Assembly: GCA_963812775.1 (NCBI GenBank)
Contig: CAWEWH010000008.1
Span: forward strand, 186,001 to 250,000
DNA: 64,000 nucleotides
Direction of reading: 5' to 3'
Origin: CAWEWH01 sp963812775
GTDB taxonomy: Bacteria > Pseudomonadota > Alphaproteobacteria > Rhizobiales > Beijerinckiaceae
The notes beneath the pieces are model-generated. The model was given only the letters and a program-made list of their open reading frames with translations. It was not told the origin of the DNA and did not search any database. The position numbers were made by a program, and so were the translations under genes. The stretch's first letter is position 1. Each line of letters starts with the position of its first letter. This document shows positions 1 through 9,570 of the stretch, in pieces.

Positions 1-261
1 CACGCCGGCGTCGCCCGGTGTGCGCCAGTACGTCTTGAACTTCGGATCGAGCTTTATTTCCAAGGCAGCGCGTGCGGTGCCGGCGCCCGCCTCGACACCC
101 TCGGCCAGCAGGCGCACGGCCGACTTCTGGCCCGTCGCCCAGGCGGAGACGCCAGGCGTCTGTGCCTCAACCGGATGGGCGCCGGCTGCCGCGAGGAATG
201 CCGCAATTGCGGCCGCCTGCCGGATTTTGCGGCACGAAAGGGGCAAACTGAACCGATTCAT
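1..261 (-). CDS. DsbD N-terminal-domain-like exported protein (partial)
   Basis: The N-terminal 87 residues of a minus-strand gene that runs off the left edge. The ATG at 261 is followed by a typical signal peptide (basic start, then AAAIAAFLAAAGAHPVEAQ with a likely cleavage after VEA). The mature part carries KFKTYWRTPGDAG, which I recognise from periplasmic proteins with the DsbD alpha-domain (thiol:disulfide interchange) fold; this kind of gene commonly lies beside yqgE in rhizobia. The redox cysteines, if present, are outside the window, so the activity cannot be judged. It is transcribed divergently from yqgE across a spacer that holds two palindromic repeats. Confidence 0.7.
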   Translation of the reverse strand, partial: MNRFSLPLSCRKIRQAAAIAAFLAAAGAHPVEAQTPGVSAWATGQKSAVRLLAEGVEAGAGTARAALEIKLDPKFKTYWRTPGDAGV

Positions 262-286
262 GATTCTGCAATACCCTCCCGCCACG

Positions 287-365
287 CTGGTGTGCCGAAT
301 TTGAAGTTCGCTACATTTACTAGGATCAGCTGCCTCGCGAACTTCAAATTCGAAAAGCACACTAG
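287..365. repeat. CTAG-ended palindromic repeat, copy 1 (arm type A on both sides)
   Basis: An inverted repeat. The left arm reads TGTGCCGAATTTGAAGTTCG. The right arm, on the opposite strand, starts CTAGTGTGC and continues CGAATTTGAAGTTCGCGAGG after a short TTTT insertion. The loop is about 20 bases. It belongs to the same family as the copies at 378, 30582 and 58097, but both of its arms are of the A type. Confidence 0.8.
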
Positions 366-377
366 AATCAACCTTTT

Positions 378-454
378 CTAGTGTCGCCCATGATTCCGAA
401 ATTCGCTCCCAGGCCTCCATCAATATGTGGCGAATTTCGGAATCGCGACACTAG
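378..454. repeat. CTAG-ended palindromic repeat, copy 2 (arm type B on both sides)
   Basis: An inverted repeat starting and ending with CTAG. Both arms are of the B type (GATTCCGAAATTCGC outward to GTGTCGC). It lies only 12 bases from copy 1, so the spacer between the DsbD-like gene and yqgE is largely made of these two hairpins. The middle (CCTCCATCAA) resembles the middle of the hybrid copy at 30582. Confidence 0.85.
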
Positions 455-530
455 GGGCGAGCCACGATGATGTGAGGCGCGACCGAAAGCCACCCCCGAA
501 CGGTTTGAAAATCGCGTCCGGCGCCATAGC

Positions 531-1181
531 ATGTCGAAGGGGCCCGAGCGGGAACGTGCGGGAACGCGAATGCCAGCAACGCGCGCCGAAGACGACAAGG
601 AATTTCCGTCGCTCGACGGGCAGCTGCTCGTGGCCATGCCGGGCATGGCCGACGAGCGCTTCTCGCGCTCCGTCATCTACATGTGCGCCCATGCCGAGAG
701 CGGCGCCATGGGGTTGATCGTCAACAAGCCCCTCGACGACTTGAAGCTTGCCGATCTCTTCATCCAGCTCGAGGTCATCGCCCCGGCCGACGCCATTCGG
801 CTGCCGGAGGGCGCCAGCCGGCTGCGCCTCCTGCGCGGCGGTCCGGTGGAGAAGACGCGCGGCTTCGTGCTGCATTCTCGCGACTACGTCATCGACAATT
901 CCACCATGCGCTTCGAGCACGGCATCTGCCTCACCTCGACCATCGACATCCTGCGGGCCATCGCCAAGGGCGAGGGGCCGCAGAATGCGCTGTTGGCACT
1001 CGGCTATGCCGGCTGGGGCGCCGGGCAGCTGGAGATGGAAATCCGCGCCAACGGCTGGCTCGTGTGCCCGGCGACGCCCGGCCTGATCTTCGACGATCCG
1101 CCCGAGACCAAGTACGAGCGGGCGCTGCGCACCCTCGGCATCGATCCGGCCATGCTGTCGGGAGACGCGGGGCACGCGTGA
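531..1181 (+). CDS. YqgE/AlgH family protein (UPF0301)
   Basis: A 216-residue cytosolic protein of the YqgE/AlgH family, whose biochemical role is not established. Family hallmarks are visible: the start of the conserved domain at GQLLVAMPGMADERFSRSV, then GAMGLIVNKPL, LRGGPVEKTRGFVLHS and the C-terminal GYAGWGAGQLEMEI. The start at 531 gives a short tail before the domain. A second in-frame ATG at 570 (MPATRAEDD) is equally possible, and neither has a strong ribosome binding site. The stop at 1181 is one base from the stop of the convergent GGDEF-EAL gene. Confidence 0.9.
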   Translation: MSKGPERERAGTRMPATRAEDDKEFPSLDGQLLVAMPGMADERFSRSVIYMCAHAESGAMGLIVNKPLDDLKLADLFIQLEVIAPADAIRLPEGASRLRLLRGGPVEKTRGFVLHSRDYVIDNSTMRFEHGICLTSTIDILRAIAKGEGPQNALLALGYAGWGAGQLEMEIRANGWLVCPATPGLIFDDPPETKYERALRTLGIDPAMLSGDAGHA

Positions 1182-1182
1182 G

Positions 1183-4171
1183 CTACTCGGCCGCCTCCGG
1201 CGTCGAGCCGACGAGGCGGCGCGCCTCGTAGGAGCTCATCGGCTCGCCGAAGGCGAAACCCTGCGCGTACTCGCAGCCGAGCTGATAGAGCTCGATGGCG
1301 TCGGACTCGTTCTCGGCGCCCTCCGCCACCACGTCCATGCCGAGGTCGTGGGCGAGCGCCACCATGGAGCGCAGGATCACCGGCCGCGCCCCGCTGCCGT
1401 TCTGGCGCACGAACGACTGATCGATCTTGATGGTGTCGAAGGGGAAGCGCTGCAGATAGGACAGCGACGAATAGCCAGTGCCGAAATCATCGAGCGACAG
1501 GCCGGCGCCGAGCTCCTTGATGCGGGTGAGGATTTGCGCGGCGTATTCCGGATTCTCCATCACCAGGCTCTCGGTGATCTCGAGCTTGAGCGAGCCCGGC
1601 GCCACCGCCGTGCGCGTCAGGACCGACTTCACGTCGTTCAAAAGATCGTGACGCAGGAGCTGGCGGCTCGACACGTTGACGCTGGCGAAAATGGGCGGGT
1701 CGACATCGAGCGCGCTCTGCCATGCGGCGAGCTCGCGTGCCGTCCGCTCCAGCACGAACATGCCGAGATTGACGATGAGCCCGGTCTCCTCGGCGATGGC
1801 GATGAAATCCTGCGGCTTCAGCCGCCCGTGGCGGGGATGGTCCCACCTGACCAGCGCCTCGAAGCCCGCCACCGTGCGGTCCTCGAGGCGGACGATGGGC
1901 TGGAAGTAGACCTTGAGCTCGTTGCGCTCGAGCGCCCGCCGCAAGTCGCTCTCCAGCGTCAGCCGGTCGCTGCGCTGGCCGCGCATGGTCGGCCGGAACA
2001 CCTCGGTGCGGTCGCCGCCCTGGCGCTTGGCGTACACCATGGCGACCTCGGCGTTGCGCAGCATCTCGTCGCCCATGATCTGGGCGTTGGGATCGAACAG
2101 CGCGATGCCGATCGAGGCGGTGATGAACACCTCGCGGTCGCCGAACATCACCGGCGTGGTGAGCGCGCGGCGGGCCAGATCCGCGAAGGCGGTGATCTGC
2201 GTCGGCTCCTGCTCGGAGAGCAGGATGATGGCGAACTCGTCGCCGGCGATGCGCGCCACCGAGTCCTGCAGCTTGAGCAGGCGCACGAGGCGGCGCGCCA
2301 GGGTCAGCAGCACGGAATTGCCAGCCGCGAAGCCGAGCGACTCGTTCGACCTGCTTGAAGCGGTCGAGGTCGATGATGAGCACCGTCGGCCGCAGCGCCT
2401 CGTCGCGGCGGGCATAGTTGAGCGCCGCCTCGAGGCGGTCGCGCAGCAGCTGGCGGTTCGGCAGCCCGGTGAGATTGTCGCGCACCGCGTCGTGCAGCAG
2501 CCGCTCCTCGGTGGTCTTGGCGCTGGTCACGTCGGCCAGCGTGCCGACCACCCGCACCACCTCGCCGTCCGAGCCGATGACCGGCCGCGCCTTGAGCTGG
2601 AACCAGTAATAGTGGCCGTGTGAGGAGCGCAGGCGAAACTCGGTGACGATGCGGCCGCGGCGCTGCTCGAGCACGGCGTCCAGCGTGGCGCGGTAGCGGT
2701 CGCGGTCGGACGGATGGATGAGGTCCTGCCAGTCGGCGGCGCCGCCCTCCAGCGTGCCACGCTTCAGCGACAATTGCTGCTCGACTTCCGGGCTCACCGC
2801 GATGCGGTCGGCCACCACGTCCCAGTCGAACACCACGTCGCCGGAGCCGATCAGCGCCAGCGCCTTGCGCTCGGTGTCGCTGACCAGGCCCTGCGCAAGC
2901 GCGCCGCCCGCAAAGGCGTGCTGCATGACCGTGAAGCCGATGAGCATGACGATGAGCACGAGGCCGCCGATCAGCGCCGGCGGCACGAGGTCGCGTGTCA
3001 GGGAGCCGGTGACCGTGAAGCTCGCCGCCACCACCCAGACGAGCAGCAGGAACCAAGTGGGGATGAGCATCACGGCGCGGTCGTAGCCGTGGCTGGCGAG
3101 ATGCAGCACCAGCGCGAAGCCGATGGCGGCGACCGCCGCGATCGAGATGCGCGCCACGCCGGCGGCGACCGGCGCGTCGAACACGGCAAGGCCGATGAGC
3201 GCGCCGAGGAAGATGAGCCAGCCGGCCGTCACGTGGCTGTAGCGCACGTGCCAGCGGTTGAGATTGAGATAGGCGAACAGGAAGACGAGCAGGGTGGCGC
3301 CGAGCACCGTCTCGGCGCCGGCGCGGTAGACGCGGTCGGCCCCCGTGGTGATCGGGAAGATGCGCTGGATGAAGCCGAAATCGATGCACGCATAGGCGAG
3401 CACCGCCCAGGCCAGCGCCGCCGCCGCCGGGAAGATGACCGCGCCCTTGACCACGAACACGATGGTCAGGAAGAGCGCGAGCAAGCCCGATATGCCGATG
3501 ATGATGCCCTTGTAGAGGGTGAGGCCGTTGATCTTCTGCTTATAGGCCTCCGGCTGCCACAGATAGAATTGCGGCAGGTTGGGCGAGCGCAGCTCCGCCA
3601 CGAACGTCACCGTCGCGCCGGGGTTGAGCGTGATGGCGAACACGTCGGCGTCGGGGCTGTCCTCGCGCTCGGGCGTGTACGGCCCCTCGCTCGGCGTGAT
3701 CTCGACGATGCGCGAGGTGCCGAGATCGGGCCACACGACGCCCGAGCCGATGAGCCGGTAATACGGCGCAACGAGCAGCCGTTCGATCTGCTCGTCGGTG
3801 CCGTTCGACAGCGCAAAGACGATCCAGCGGCCGACGCCGCCGCCGCCCTCGCGCGCCTTGATCGCCATGCGCCGCACGATGCCGTCGGCACCGGGCGCCG
3901 TGGATATCTGCAGCACGTCGCCTTCCGAGCGGTGGCGTTCGACGATGCCGGTGAGATCGATGGCCGGGGCGTTGAGCGTCACCCGCACCGCCTCCACCGC
4001 CCAGGCCTGCGACAGGCAGGCCGCGATCGCGAGGCTGGCGATCAGTGCGGAGATGGTGCGGCGGACGAGATGCAACGAGTTGATCTCTATGTGTGAAATC
4101 GGGCGCAACAAGCCCTGCCAGAGTGCTACCGGCTGGGGGCCGCAAGGGCAAGTTTTCCGCCCTGGGAGCAT
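1183..4171 (-). CDS. membrane GGDEF-EAL cyclic-di-GMP protein with 7TM sensor and PAS domain (frameshifted)
   Basis: A roughly 960-995 residue protein for making or breaking cyclic di-GMP. In order: a signal peptide; a periplasmic region; a bundle of about seven membrane helices of the 7TMR-DISM kind; a PAS domain (DWQDLIHPSDRDRYRA, YWFQLKARPV); a GGDEF domain with the motif as AGDEF; and an EAL domain with FEALVRW, DDFGTGYSSLSYL and IDQSF. Because the EAL motifs are complete, phosphodiesterase activity is likely; cyclase activity is uncertain. The frame is broken at 2347-2348 between LDRFKQV and NESLGFA by one extra base: the Val codon carries both C and G. The ATG at 4171 is four bases from the upstream stop; a TTG at 4075, just before the signal peptide, is a good alternative start. 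Confidence 0.85.
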
Positions 4172-4175
4172 CGGC

Positions 4176-4763
4176 TTAGACGCCGGGATCGTCCTTCAGG
4201 CGCGCGTAGAGGACATGATCCTGCCAGGCGCCGGCGATGCAAAGATAGCGGCGGGCATAACCCTCGCGGATGAACCCGGCTTTTTCGAGGAGCCGGATGG
4301 ACGCCTGGTTGGACGGCAGGCAGGCGGCCTCGATTCGCCTGAGCCCGAGGTCCTGGAAGGCGAATCGGTTGGCGATCTTCACGGCGGCCGTCATGGTGCC
4401 GCGCCCTGCATGGCGTTCGCCCATCCAGTAGCCGAGCGTGCAGGCCTGGGCGACGCCACGGCGCACCAGTCCCAGCGTCAGGCCGCCGACCAGGGCCTCG
4501 TCCTTCTGGCGAAACACAAACATGGGATAGGCGCTGTCGGTGTGGATCTCCTCGGCATAGCGGCGGATGCGGCGGCGAAAGGCCGGCCGCGTCAGGTCGT
4601 CGCTCGGCCACAGCGGTTCCCACGGCTCGAGAAATGCGCGGCTCGCCGCCCGCAACGTCGCCCAGGCGTCGTAGTCGCTCATCTGCGGCGCCCTGAGAAT
4701 CAATCCTTCGGCCCGAATGATCGGGAAATTGTCGGCCGGCGATGTCAGACGGAACAGGGCCAC
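4176..4763 (-). CDS. GNAT N-acetyltransferase, RimJ/RimL-like
   Basis: A 195-residue acetyltransferase of the GNAT fold. The acetyl-CoA region is LGYWMGERHAGRGTMTAAV, followed by the RimJ/RimL-type stretch FQDLGLRRIEAACLPSNQAS and LLEKAGFIREGYAR. RimJ/RimL enzymes acetylate the N-terminus of ribosomal proteins, but relatives modify many amines, so the substrate is open. It lies 17 bases downstream of thrC and just upstream of the GGDEF-EAL gene on the same strand. In related genomes a peptidase M16 gene often separates thrC from this acetyltransferase; it is absent here. Confidence 0.85.
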   Translation of the reverse strand: MALFRLTSPADNFPIIRAEGLILRAPQMSDYDAWATLRAASRAFLEPWEPLWPSDDLTRPAFRRRIRRYAEEIHTDSAYPMFVFRQKDEALVGGLTLGLVRRGVAQACTLGYWMGERHAGRGTMTAAVKIANRFAFQDLGLRRIEAACLPSNQASIRLLEKAGFIREGYARRYLCIAGAWQDHVLYARLKDDPGV

Positions 4764-4780
4764 CGCGTCACCTTACTGGC

Positions 4781-6197
4781 TCATGCCGCCGCGCCCTTCA
4801 CGGCGCGGGCATGCGTGCGAATGAACGTCTCAACGCGCCCTTGGTTGCTCGGCAGGACGGTGAAGCGCTCGGGCCGCTCGAGAAGATCGGCGAGATGGGC
4901 GGGAAGCTTCGGGCGCTTGCCCGTGGCCTTGGCGACGGCATCGGCGAACTTGGCCGGATGCGCCGTGCCGATGGCCACCATGGGGGTCGTCGGATCGCGT
5001 TTCAGCGCGCGCCGCGCCGCCGCGACCCCGACCGCGGTATGCGGATCGAGAACGTAACCGGACGCCGCGTGTGTGGCGCGGATTTCCTGCTCGGCCTCCT
5101 CTTCAAGGACGCGCTCGCCGTTGAAGTCCTGGCGCATGGCGGCGAGCGCCGGCGCGTCGACGCCGAAGGCGCCGCCCTGCGCGAGCGAGCCCATGAGGCG
5201 GCGGACGGCGGCAGCGTCGCGCCCATGGGCGTCGAACAAGAGACGCTCGAAGTTCGACGAGACCTGGATGTCCATCGAGGGCGACGCGGTGGGCACCACG
5301 GTCTTCACCTCGTAGCGGCCGCTCGCCAGCGTGCGTACCAGGATGTCGTTGACGTTGGCGGCAACCGCGAGATTGGCGATCGGCAAGCCCATGCGCTTGG
5401 CCACATAGCCCGAAAACACGTCGCCGAAATTTCCCGTCGGCACCGCAAACGACACCGCCCGGTGCGGCGCGCCCAGCGCCACCGCGGCCGTGAAATAGTA
5501 GACGACCTGCGGCACGATGCGCGCCCAGTTGATGGAATTGACGCCCGACAGGCCGATCTCGTCGCGAAAGGCGTGATGATTGAACAGGCCCTTGAGCAGC
5601 GCCTGGCAATCGTCGAACGTGCCCTCGATGGCGAGCGCGTGCACGTTGGCGGCGTCGACGCAGGTCATCTGGCGGCGCTGCACCTCGCTGATGCGGCCGT
5701 GCGGATAGAGGATGAACACGTCGACCTGCTTCAGGCCGCCGAAGGCCGCGATGGCGGCCGAGCCGGTATCGCCCGACGTGGCACCCACGATGGTGGCGCG
5801 TTGGCCGCGCTGCGTCAGCAGATGATCCATGAGCCGGGCGAGCAGCTGCATGGCCACGTCCTTGAAGGCGAGGGTCGGGCCATGGAACAGCTCGAGCAGG
5901 AAAAGATTGTCGTCGAGCTGAGTCGAGCGGCGCCACCGCCGGATGCCGGAAGCCCGCATAGGCATCGCGGATGGCGGCCGCGAGGATCGGCTCGCCGATG
6001 TCGCGGTCGACCAGGGCGCCGATGATGCTCGTCGCGACCTCGGCATAGGGCTTGCCGGCAAAGGCCGCGATGGTGTCACGCTGCAGCAGCGGCCAGCGCT
6101 CCGGCACGTAGAGGCCGCCGTCGCGCGCCAGCCCCGTCAGCAGAGCGTCGGAAAAGCTGAGCGCGGGCGCTTCCCCGCGGGTCGAGACATGCAGCAC
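4781..6197 (-). CDS. thrC: threonine synthase (frameshifted)
   Basis: Converts O-phosphohomoserine to threonine with pyridoxal phosphate, the last step of threonine synthesis. The N-terminal Thr_synth_N region (LHVSTRGEAPALSFSDALL, GLYVPERWP) is followed by FHGPTLAFKDVAMQ, whose lysine carries the cofactor, and by TIVGATSGDTGSAAIAAF. One extra base at 5924-5925 breaks the frame between AVAPL and QLDDNLF: the Leu codon carries both C and G. Removing it gives 471 residues, normal for the family. I chose the GTG at 6197 (VLHVSTRGE) because GAGG lies about eight bases before it; an ATG at 6221 is in frame but has no visible binding site. Confidence 0.93.
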
Positions 6198-6247
6198 GGC
6201 GATCCTCGCAGGGTCGAACATTAGGATCGGCGGAGAACCGGCACAAG

Positions 6248-6556
6248 CTATTCCGACGGCGTGCGGCTCTTGCGCGCCTCGTCGAGCGAGATGACGCCGG
6301 GCGGCAGCGAGCGGCGCAACTGCACGCCAACGGCGTCGAGACGGCGCCATTTCACGTCGGCATGGAAGTACTGGCCCTTCGCCGGCACGTGGAGATCGAA
6401 CGTCTCCGGCAATTCCCGCGTGTCGGCAAGCGCGAGGCGCGCACCGGATTCCGATGTGTTGCGCAGAATGCAATCGAGGGTCGCGTAGCGCGACGCGAAG
6501 GCGATCTGGCCGCCCAGGAAGCTCTTGCGGCGAAGTTCGCTGCGATTCTCCTGCAT
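6248..6556 (-). CDS. PilZ domain protein
   Basis: A 102-residue single-domain PilZ protein. PilZ domains bind cyclic di-GMP through an RxxxR motif and a D/NxSxxG motif. Here the first is in ENRSELRRKS and the second is NTSESGARLAL, with Asn in place of the commoner Asp. The start at 6556 has a good binding site (GGGGA). The longer frame open upstream is GC-rich and is unlikely to be coding. Lying a few genes from a GGDEF-EAL protein it could be an effector, but nothing in the sequence ties the two together. Confidence 0.8.
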   Translation of the reverse strand: MQENRSELRRKSFLGGQIAFASRYATLDCILRNTSESGARLALADTRELPETFDLHVPAKGQYFHADVKWRRLDAVGVQLRRSLPPGVISLDEARKSRTPSE

Positions 6557-6659
6557 GGTCTTCCCCTGTCTTGTTGTTTCATGTCTTGGGGCGCGTCCCG
6601 GCGCCGTTGCAATCATGACAGGATTCAACTTGAAGGGCCGGCTTAACCTGTTGTTAACC

Positions 6660-7442
6660 CTACCCGCGCCCCGGCCGCAGGGTCCTGAAGACGAAAACCG
6701 CGAAAACCCCCACCAAGGTGGCCGCCAGGCAGAACCAGGTGAGGGCATATTCCAGGTGGTTGTTGGGGAATCTGACGACGGTCAGCCCGCCCTTGGGCCA
6801 CGGGGAGGCCGGATTGGCGTCGGCGTCGATGAGGAAGGGCGCGGCGCGCTCGAGCCTCGCGGCGGCCGCGATGGCTTTGGCGTCGCGGCTGAACCACTGG
6901 CCGGCCGCAGGGTCGTCCTTGGGCACGAACCAGCCGCGCTCCTGGCTCCCCCGCACGAGACCCGTGATGGTGACCTCGCCTTGCGGTTGGCTGCCGGGGC
7001 GCTTGTCCGGTTCGGTGAATTCCGGCGGCACGAAGCCGCGATTGACGATGACCACCGCGCCATCGGGGAGCCTGAGCGGCGTCAGCACGAAGAAGCCGCT
7101 GACGACGTTGCCGCGCGTGTCGCGCGGCGCGTTGCCGTGAACCAGCGTCTCCTTGTCGTTGAGGAACGTGCCCGTCAGCCGCACGCGGCGATATTCGTCA
7201 GCCGCCGGTGTCCAGCGCGGCCAGTCGGGTTCGGCGGCGATGCGGCCGGGCACGGCATGCACGCGCGCCTCGATGAGCGCCACGAGCGCGCTCTTCCAGA
7301 GCAGGCGTTCGAGCTGCCAGAAGCCGAGCCCCATGAGCACGACGATGCCGATGACGGTCATGGCGGCCGGCAGGAGAAGCGCCCGCCACCGCGGCGGTGC
7401 CGCGCCAGCCGGGCGGCCGCTTGCTTTCGTGTCGGCGTTCAT
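6660..7442 (-). CDS. SURF1 family cytochrome oxidase assembly protein
   Basis: A 260-residue inner-membrane protein that helps insert heme a into subunit I of cytochrome c oxidase. It has the SURF1 layout: one membrane helix near the N-terminus (TVIGIVVLMGLGFWQLERL), a periplasmic domain with YRRVRLTGTF, VVIVNRGFVP and VTITGLVR, then NNHLEYALTWF and a second helix at the C-terminus. The start codon overlaps the stop of the DUF983 gene by four bases (ATGA), so the two are translationally coupled at the end of the cox cluster. Confidence 0.93.
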   Translation of the reverse strand: MNADTKASGRPAGAAPPRWRALLLPAAMTVIGIVVLMGLGFWQLERLLWKSALVALIEARVHAVPGRIAAEPDWPRWTPAADEYRRVRLTGTFLNDKETLVHGNAPRDTRGNVVSGFFVLTPLRLPDGAVVIVNRGFVPPEFTEPDKRPGSQPQGEVTITGLVRGSQERGWFVPKDDPAAGQWFSRDAKAIAAAARLERAAPFLIDADANPASPWPKGGLTVVRFPNNHLEYALTWFCLAATLVGVFAVFVFRTLRPGRG

Positions 7443-7813
7443 CCCGGTGTCCGCCGTCCCTCCTCGGCCTTGTGGACGTATTGCAGTGCAATCATCACGC
7501 CCTTGAAGGGCCGCAACAGGCCGAGGCTGACGACGAGCGCAATGGGCAGCGTCGTCACGAGATGCACCCAGAAGGCCGGCTCATAGGCGACCTCCAGCCA
7601 CAGCGCGAAGCCGACAATCAGGAAGCCGCCGATCAGCATGATGAACACCGCCGGACCGTCGGCCGAGTCGGCGAACGAGAAGTCGAGCCCGCAGGCGCTG
7701 CAGGCCGGCGCCACGCCGATGAAGCCGGAAAACAGCTTGCCCTTGCCGCAGCGTGGGCAGCGTCCGGCAAGGCCGGTGCGGATGGGCGGCTGCGGCGGAT
7801 ACGCCTCGGCCAT
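7439..7813 (-). CDS. DUF983 family protein
   Basis: A 124-residue protein with a zinc-ribbon-like N-terminus (CPRCGKGKLF, then CSACGLDF) and two membrane helices (VFIMLIGGFLIVGFALWL and LVTTLPIALVVSLGLL). DUF983 genes are regularly found between coxC and surf1 in alphaproteobacteria; a role in oxidase assembly is inferred from position only. The binding site AGGAGG precedes the ATG. Confidence 0.9.
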   Translation of the reverse strand: MAEAYPPQPPIRTGLAGRCPRCGKGKLFSGFIGVAPACSACGLDFSFADSADGPAVFIMLIGGFLIVGFALWLEVAYEPAFWVHLVTTLPIALVVSLGLLRPFKGVMIALQYVHKAEEGRRTPG

Positions 7814-7833
7814 GGCGTCCTCCTGAAACGACA

Positions 7834-7855
7834 GGGGGCGGCTCGCGCCGCCCCC
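7834..7855 (-). terminator. GC-rich hairpin between coxC and DUF983
   Basis: Perfect eight-base arms (GGGGGCGG and CCGCCCCC) around a six-base loop, lying just after the coxC stop on the minus strand. There is no proper T-run after it, so it may be a partial terminator or an mRNA-end stabiliser that separates the oxidase genes from the assembly genes. Confidence 0.4.
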
Positions 7856-7879
7856 GAGGTTAGACGCGTGGCATTTCGC

Positions 7880-8756
7880 TTAGTGCCCGCCGGCCAGGAC
7901 GGCGGCGCCCCATTGCGACCCCCACACATAGATGCACACGAACAGGAACAGCCACACCACGTCGACGAAGTGCCAGTACCAGGCGGCGAACTCGAAGCCG
8001 AGATGCTGGGTGGGCTTGAAGTCGCCCATATAGGCGCGCAGCAGGCACACGGCCAGGAAGATGGTGCCGATGATGACGTGGAAGCCGTGAAAGCCCGTCG
8101 CCATGAAGAAGGTGGCGCCGTAGATGCTGCCGCCGAACGAGAAGCCGGCATGCGAATATTCGTAGGCCTGCACCCCGGTGAACAGCAGGCCGAGCGCGAT
8201 GGTCAGCCACAGCCCCTGCTTCAGCCCTTCGCGATCGTTGTGCAGGAGCGCGTGATGCGCCCAGGTGACGGTGGTGCCTGAGGTGAGCAGGATCAGCGTG
8301 TTGAGCAGCGGCAGATGCCAGGGATCGAACACGTTCGATGCCCTTCGGCGGCCAATGGCCGCCGGTGAGCTCGGTGCGCTGGAATTGCGCCGCCTCGCCG
8401 GGGAAGAGGCTCGCGTCGAAGAAGGCCCAGAACCAGGCGACGAAGAACATCACCTCCGAGGCGATGAACATGATCATGCCGTAGCGGTGGTGGAGTTGCA
8501 CCACGCGCGTATGGGCATGCTCGACCTGCGCCTCGTGCACCACGTCTACCCACCACGAGGCCATGACGTAGAGGACGCCCAGCGCGCCGGCGCCGAGGAG
8601 ATAGGGGCCGAGCTTGAGCCCGCCGATCGCCAGACCCTTCATGGTCATGATGGCGCCCACCGCCAGCATGAAGGCGAAGATGGCGCCGATGACCGGCCAG
8701 GGGCTCGGATTGACGAGATGGTAATCGTGGTTCGGGTTGGCGTGGGCGTCGGCCAT
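7880..8756 (-). CDS. coxC: cytochrome c oxidase subunit III (frameshifted)
   Basis: Subunit III of the aa3-type cytochrome c oxidase, a seven-helix membrane protein that supports proton uptake and stability. Visible family stretches are HDYHLVNPSPWPV at the start, HHRYGMIMFIASEVMFFVAW, TGFHGFHVIIGTIFL and YWHFVDVVWLFLF near the end. One extra base at 8333-8334, between GHWPPKGI and VFDPWHLPLLNT, breaks the frame; the affected codon reads GAA or GAC. Without it the protein has 291 residues, the usual length. Confidence 0.93.
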
Positions 8757-8790
8757 CTCAGTCTCTCCGGTCGTTCAGCGATCTATAGCG

Positions 8791-9394
8791 TCACAGCTTC
8801 GGCTTGTCCGCCGGGTTTGCGGTCGCAGCGACGGGCTGCCCGTCCCTGGCGGGGAAGACGGTGTAGGACAGGGTGATGGAATGGAGCCGTCTTCAGCTCC
8901 GGCTGCTCGTCGAGCGCCGGGTCGATATAGAACACGACCGGCGCGTCGATGCTTTCGCCCGGCTTGAGCGTCGTCTCGGCGAAGCAGAAGCACTGGATCT
9001 TGACGAAATAGCCGCCCACCTGCGCCGGCTCGACATTGAACGTGGCGATGCCGGTGGCCGGACGGTTTGATGGATTGCTGATGCGGTAGAAGACCGTCTG
9101 GGTCTCGCCGAGCCTCGCCTTGATCTCGCCGGTCTCGGGGCTGAAGCGCCACGGCGAGCCGGGCCCGACATTGGCATCGAAGCGCACGAAGACGCTGCGC
9201 TCGCCGGTCCGCGCCGAAGGGCCGCTGCCGACAAGCGGCGTGCCGGCAAAGCCGGTCGCCTGGCAGAACAGGCGATAGAGCGGCACGGCCGCGAAGCTGA
9301 GCCCGACCATGCCGATGGCGATGCTGACGCACGCGATGGTGGTCGTGCGCTTGGCACTCGGGCTCCGGTGCGGGGATGGCGGCTGAACGGTCAT
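8791..9394 (-). CDS. ctaG: cytochrome c oxidase assembly protein CtaG/Cox11 (frameshifted)
   Basis: A membrane-anchored copper chaperone that delivers copper to the CuB site of subunit I. It has one N-terminal helix, the stretch AAVPLYRLFCQATGF with a conserved cysteine, and the copper-binding motif KIQCFCFAE. One extra base at 8884-8885 (an Ala codon with both T and C) shifts the frame just before HSITLSYTVF. Corrected, the protein has 200 residues and stops at 8791. Its start overlaps the coxF stop by four bases. Confidence 0.92.
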
Positions 9395-9570
9395 GGGTGG
9401 GCCTTCACAGCGGCCGATTGAGGACGTTGCTGCCGAGCTTGGCCACAGGTGACGACGTAGAACAGGAGAACCAGCGCGCCCAGCACGAGCGCCAGCGCGA
9501 TGTTGCGCTGCCGCCGGCGCCGCATCTCCTGCGGCGTGAGCACGATGCGCTCGTCCTGGCGCTGCGCCAT
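9391..9570 (-). CDS. coxF: CoxF-like small membrane protein
   Basis: A 59-residue protein with a basic cytosolic start (TPQEMRRRRQRN) and a single membrane helix (IALALVLGALVLLFYVV). Small proteins of this form lie between ctaB and ctaG in alphaproteobacterial oxidase clusters and are called CoxF; their function is unknown. The ATG overlaps the ctaB stop (TGATG) and its own stop overlaps the ctaG start, so all three are coupled. Confidence 0.8.
   Translation of the reverse strand: MAQRQDERIVLTPQEMRRRRQRNIALALVLGALVLLFYVVTCGQARQQRPQSAAVKAHP

Noticed and set aside
287..454. Origin or attachment site at the left of the window
   Set aside because: The two palindromes are copies of a dispersed repeat that is also found at 30.6 and 58.1 kb; no integrase or replication gene is nearby.
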